Shown: positions 42,893 to 45,760 of the stretch, piece by piece | Layout of the letters: every line of letters begins with the position of its first letter | Numbering within the stretch: position 1 is the first letter of the stretch | NCBI GenBank assembly: GCA_965653225.1 | Contig: CBFGZI010000014.1 | Coordinates: forward strand, 1 to 45,760 | Length of the DNA: 45,760 nt | Direction of reading: 5' to 3' | Source: JALZDI01 sp965653225 | GTDB lineage: Bacteria; Actinomycetota; Actinomycetes; Propionibacteriales; Nocardioidaceae | Position numbers and translations under genes: made by a program | The notes under the pieces: generated by a model | Told to the model about the DNA's origin: nothing | Databases searched by the model: none | The model's input: only the letters and a program-made list of their open reading frames with translations

Positions 42893-43639
42893 TCACCTCA
42901 GGTCTGGGTGCACCATCCATACGTTCGGCTCCCAGTACCGGCCGCGGTCCTGCGACGTGTCGATGACCACCGGCGCCAGGCCCTCGGGGAAGACGTACTC
43001 GCCGGACTCGGGAAAGGACATCGCCGTCCACGTCTCCCATTCGTCGACCGTTCCGGTGATCTGTAGCGAGTGCGGCAGCGGGACGGCCACGCGTGCGCCC
43101 AGTCGCTCGTGGACCCGCATCCATGGATCGAAGAGCTGACCGTCTTCTCGACGCCAACGGACGTAGCGTTCGATAGCTGTGATCGGATACCGCTGCTTCC
43201 ACGAGGGTCTTACCGGAGCGATCAGGCGGGTCAGGCCCTGTTGCTCGGCAATCGCCCGCATCGCTTTGAGGAGCTGCGCGGCGAGGCCACGCTCGCGGCC
43301 TTCGCGTGGGCTTTCCGCGGCCAGCGCGCACAGCGTGTTCACGGGTTCTCCGGTCCGTACGAACCCGAAGATCTGCTCGATCGCGGCGTCGATACCGTCC
43401 GGCAGCGCCGCATCCGAGCCGTCCCACCACAGCGGGCCGGTGTGCCCCTCAGCGACGACCACATCATTGGTTTTGTCGTAGATCACGAACTGGAAGTCGG
43501 GCAGGTCCTCGTCCAGATGGCGCCACCAGCGGCCAAGAACGTCGCCGTGCAGGTTGTACTCCGGCCACACCGCCTCATCTGGGATACCCCGTTCCCACAG
43601 GTCGGGTCGCTCCGAGGCGGTGTGCACGCTGAATTCCAT
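42893..43639 (-). CDS. GNAT-like N-acetyltransferase
   Basis: 248 aa from an ATG at 43639. Residues 45-165 show a GNAT-like order: DFQFVIYDKTNDVVVAEGHT (beta2-beta4), then NTLCALAAESPREGRERGLA with the acetyl-CoA loop (R-x-R-G-L-A) and AQLLKAMRAIAEQQGL (alpha3). The C-terminal 80 residues, ending WEPNVWMVHPDLR, are outside the fold. Substrate unknown. Single gene. Confidence 0.7.
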   Translation of the reverse strand: MEFSVHTASERPDLWERGIPDEAVWPEYNLHGDVLGRWWRHLDEDLPDFQFVIYDKTNDVVVAEGHTGPLWWDGSDAALPDGIDAAIEQIFGFVRTGEPVNTLCALAAESPREGRERGLAAQLLKAMRAIAEQQGLTRLIAPVRPSWKQRYPITAIERYVRWRREDGQLFDPWMRVHERLGARVAVPLPHSLQITGTVDEWETWTAMSFPESGEYVFPEGLAPVVIDTSQDRGRYWEPNVWMVHPDLR

Positions 43640-43775
43640 CCGCCCATCATGGCGAGAAACGCAGGCCTGCGCGCGCGTATATGGCCGTGCAACCAGGGGG
43701 AGTCAAGCGATCGCTAGGTGGTGCCCTGGTGATGTCTGTGCGAGGCTATGCAGCCGGGCCACGAAGGAAAGAGTC

Positions 43776-44231
43776 ATGGGAGATGCACGTACACGGATTG
43801 AACAGCAGCTGACGAGGCTTCTCCGGCGCGCTCAGCGGGTGCACATCATGGGGAGCCACTCCGAGATCGAACTTGACCGGTCGGCGTATGCGATCTTGTG
43901 CCGGCTGGACGACGAGGGGCCTCAGCGGCTGGGCGAGCTTGCCACTGTGTTCGGGCTGGATCCGTCGACGATCACGCGCCAGGTGCAGGCGCTGGAGCGC
44001 GCCGGGCTGGCCCGTCGCAGCACCAATCCGCGGGACCGACGGGTCAGCATGCTGTCGCTGACCGAGACCGGGACGGAGGCGGTCCTACGCACGCGTCAGC
44101 AACAGCGCGAGAGTTACAGGGAAATGCTGGTGAGTTGGTCCGAGGATGACCTCGAGGTCTTCGCCGGCCTGCTGGAGCAGTACAACGCTTCGGTGAACAA
44201 GCTCAGCGCCGCGCGCAGCGACACGTCCTGA
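43776..44231 (+). CDS. MarR family regulator
   Basis: 151 aa with a GAAGGAAAG ribosome site. The winged helix is clear (AILCRLDDEGPQRLGELATV, FGLDPSTITRQVQALERAGL, RRSTNPRDRRVSMLSLT). No Cys sensor. The palindrome GCGATCGC about 65 bases upstream is a weak operator candidate. The next plus-strand gene is the NDH-2-like oxidoreductase 326 bases away, with a VOC fragment between them. Confidence 0.92.
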   Translation: MGDARTRIEQQLTRLLRRAQRVHIMGSHSEIELDRSAYAILCRLDDEGPQRLGELATVFGLDPSTITRQVQALERAGLARRSTNPRDRRVSMLSLTETGTEAVLRTRQQQRESYREMLVSWSEDDLEVFAGLLEQYNASVNKLSAARSDTS

Positions 44232-44273
44232 GTCCGGCCGCGGTGAAACCTCACCCGTGGTTGACCCGGAACG

Positions 44274-44423
44274 TCAGTGGCTCTCGTCGCCCTCGAATCC
44301 GATAAGCCAGTGGAGTCCATAACGGTCGATCACCTGCCCGTCCGATGCGCCCCATGGCCGCGTCTGCAGGTCATCGACGATATGGCCGCCTTCAGACAGG
44401 CGTGAGAACCATTTGCGCAGGGT
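44274..44423 (-). pseudogene. C-terminal fragment of a PhnB-like VOC protein
   Basis: Minus strand from 44423 reads TLRKWFSRLSEGGHIVDDLQ, TRPWGASDGQVIDRYG, LHWLIGFEGDESH and a stop. This is the conserved end of PhnB/3-demethylubiquinone-type VOC proteins (W-G-x-x-x-G-x-V-x-D-R-x-G-x-x-W). The N-terminal two thirds are missing. Upstream of 44425 the sequence changes to an unrelated plus-strand frame, so a rearrangement has joined them. Confidence 0.7.
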
Positions 44424-44556
44424 TGAGGGCGCGGCCGTACGGCACTCGCGCCTTCCTGGTGACCGTCCGCCACGAGGCGTCCGGCACGGCGGAGACGGTG
44501 TGGTGCCCGGTGTCCGGGCCTATCGTCGGTGTGGAGAGCGATCCCTGGAGGGCGCC

Positions 44557-45760
44557 GTGAACACGTCCACCGCCGACAACCACGGTCAGATCGTCATCGC
44601 CGGCGCGGGCTACGCCGGGCTGCACGTCGCCTTGCGCCTGTCCAGCCGACTGCGCAACAACCGGGAGGTCGGGCTGACCCTGGTCGACCGACACGACTAC
44701 CACCAGGCGATCACCGAGCTGCCCCGCGTCGCGGGCGGCACCCGCGCCGCACACGCGGTGCGCATCCCGCTGCGCGACGTGCTGGCCCAGCGGGTCCGCT
44801 TCATCCGTTCCGAGATCAACGGTTTCGACCTGGCCAAGAGGCAGCTGTTGACCGGGGCCGGGACGATCGGCTGGAGGTGGCTGGTGCTGGCGCTGGGCAG
44901 CAGACCCAATGACTTCGCCATCCCCGGCCTTGCCGAGCGCACCCTGTCTCTGTACTCGACCAGTGACGCCGAGCGGGTGTGGGCGGCGGTCAACCAGACG
45001 CTTTCGGCAGCCGCAGCAACCACAGACCCCGAACGGCGGCGTTGTCTGGCGACCGTGGTCGTCGGCGGCGGAGGCGCGACCGGGATCGAGCTTGCCGGCG
45101 AGCTGGCCGAGATGCTGCCCGCGGTTGCCCGCCAGCACGGCCTAGCGCCCGACCTGCCCGGCGTACACCTCGTCGAGGCGGGCCCCACGATCCTGGCCGG
45201 CTCCTCACCGGAGCTGATCGACAAGGCAACCGGGATTCTTTCCGACCTCGGGGTCCAGGTCCGCACGAACGCGACGATCGCCGCAGCGACCGAGGAGGGC
45301 TTCCGGCTCGCCGACGGCCAGCTTGTGGAGGGTGGCGTGTTCGTCTGGGCGGGCGGGCTGAAGGCACCCGACGTGGTCGCGAAGTCTGGGTTGCCGACCG
45401 GCCACAACGGCCGGGTCAAGGTCGACCGGTACCTCCGCGTGCTGGACCATCCCGGGGTCTACGTCGCGGGCGACGTCGCCTCGGTGATGGATCCGCGGAC
45501 CGGACACGCGTTGCCCCCGCTGGCGCAGATCGCGCTGGAGGAAGGCGAGACCGTGGCGCACAACCTGGGCGCAGAGCTGACCGGCAGGGAGCTCGAGGCA
45601 TTCAGCTTCCACGACAAGGGTTTCGTCGTCTCGGTCGGGAACCGCCGCGGTGTCGCGGACATCGCCGGCATCACCACCGGGGGGAAGCTAGCCCATCTGC
45701 TCAAGGACGCCATCGAGTGGGAGTACCGCCAGTCCGTCAGGCACCTGCGCGGCTGGGACC
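44557..45760 (+). CDS. NDH-2-like NAD(P)/FAD-dependent oxidoreductase (3' end cut by the window)
   Basis: At least 401 aa, running off the right edge. GTG start with GGAGGG at spacing 7. The FAD dinucleotide site is IVIAGAGYAGLHVALRL, and the second nucleotide motif is VVVGGGGATGIELAGELAEM. The late FAD-binding motif is GVYVAGDVASVMDP, followed by PPLAQIALEEG. This is the type II NADH dehydrogenase pattern, so the enzyme should oxidise NADH and reduce quinone at the inner face of the membrane. The membrane-anchoring C-terminus lies outside the window. Confidence 0.9.
   Translation, partial: MNTSTADNHGQIVIAGAGYAGLHVALRLSSRLRNNREVGLTLVDRHDYHQAITELPRVAGGTRAAHAVRIPLRDVLAQRVRFIRSEINGFDLAKRQLLTGAGTIGWRWLVLALGSRPNDFAIPGLAERTLSLYSTSDAERVWAAVNQTLSAAAATTDPERRRCLATVVVGGGGATGIELAGELAEMLPAVARQHGLAPDLPGVHLVEAGPTILAGSSPELIDKATGILSDLGVQVRTNATIAAATEEGFRLADGQLVEGGVFVWAGGLKAPDVVAKSGLPTGHNGRVKVDRYLRVLDHPGVYVAGDVASVMDPRTGHALPPLAQIALEEGETVAHNLGAELTGRELEAFSFHDKGFVVSVGNRRGVADIAGITTGGKLAHLLKDAIEWEYRQSVRHLRGWD

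Overview
The window is about 70% GC. It uses many GTG starts, 4-base stop/start overlaps and several leaderless-looking promoters. Gene content (DHA2 drug exporters, a Tat-exported PGRP amidase, a tricorn protease, a DinB-fold protein, AzlCD) points to a high-GC actinomycete. A family-level guess (Nocardioides-like, or a Micrococcales relative) would be inference only. I see no rRNA, tRNA, CRISPR array, insertion sequence or phage. The DNA is ordinary accessory chromosome, with several decayed gene fragments between intact operons.

Layout. 0-5.4 kb: a DUF1326/DUF2182 pair, an M23-type lipoprotein, a PGRP amidase and a small membrane protein whose leader carries a perfect inverted repeat. 5.5-14.7 kb: a LuxR-type relic, tricorn protease, TetR/MFS and HxlR/MFS divergent pairs with clear paired operators, DUF2200, a VOC protein and a hotdog thioesterase. 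14.7-15.5 kb: a two-gene small zinc-ribbon operon. 15.5-22 kb: a VOC protein, then a three-gene flavin redox operon (ferric-reductase-like protein, FMN-binding protein, ApbE), a PhoB-type two-component system and a PAP2 phosphatase. The same 11-bp-phased direct repeat lies before the response regulator and before the redox operon, so the kinase/regulator pair probably controls it.

22.4-28.5 kb is a catabolic cluster: lactonase-like MBL enzyme, SDR, two beta-hydroxyacid dehydrogenases, cupin, carboxymuconolactone decarboxylase-like protein, GntR regulator and a tandem-duplicated CMD protein. GntR-type operator motifs lie before the first gene and at the regulator's own promoter. The substrate is unknown, but a lactone or ring-cleavage product would fit.

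28.5-29.3 kb holds the most striking item: a glutaredoxin-DinB fusion in which the first cysteine of the CxxC motif is an in-frame TGA. A 14-bp hairpin with one bulge follows at the position expected of a bacterial SECIS element. It is therefore a candidate selenoprotein with a UxxC active site.

29.5-36.6 kb: a truncated SRPBCC gene, a MerR regulator with a perfect 20-bp palindrome in a 19-bp promoter spacer, a subtilase relic, an XRE-cupin regulator divergent from AzlCD with two matching operators, a small kinase, a Tudor-like protein, a GT1 glycosyltransferase and a second zinc-ribbon operon paralogous to that at 15 kb. 36.7-45.8 kb: a serine hydrolase coupled to a flavin monooxygenase, a DHFR-like relic, a K+-channel-like protein with an unusual filter, a sulfotransferase/DUF7832-like pair, a GNAT-like protein, MarR, a VOC relic, and an NDH-2-like oxidoreductase cut by the right edge.
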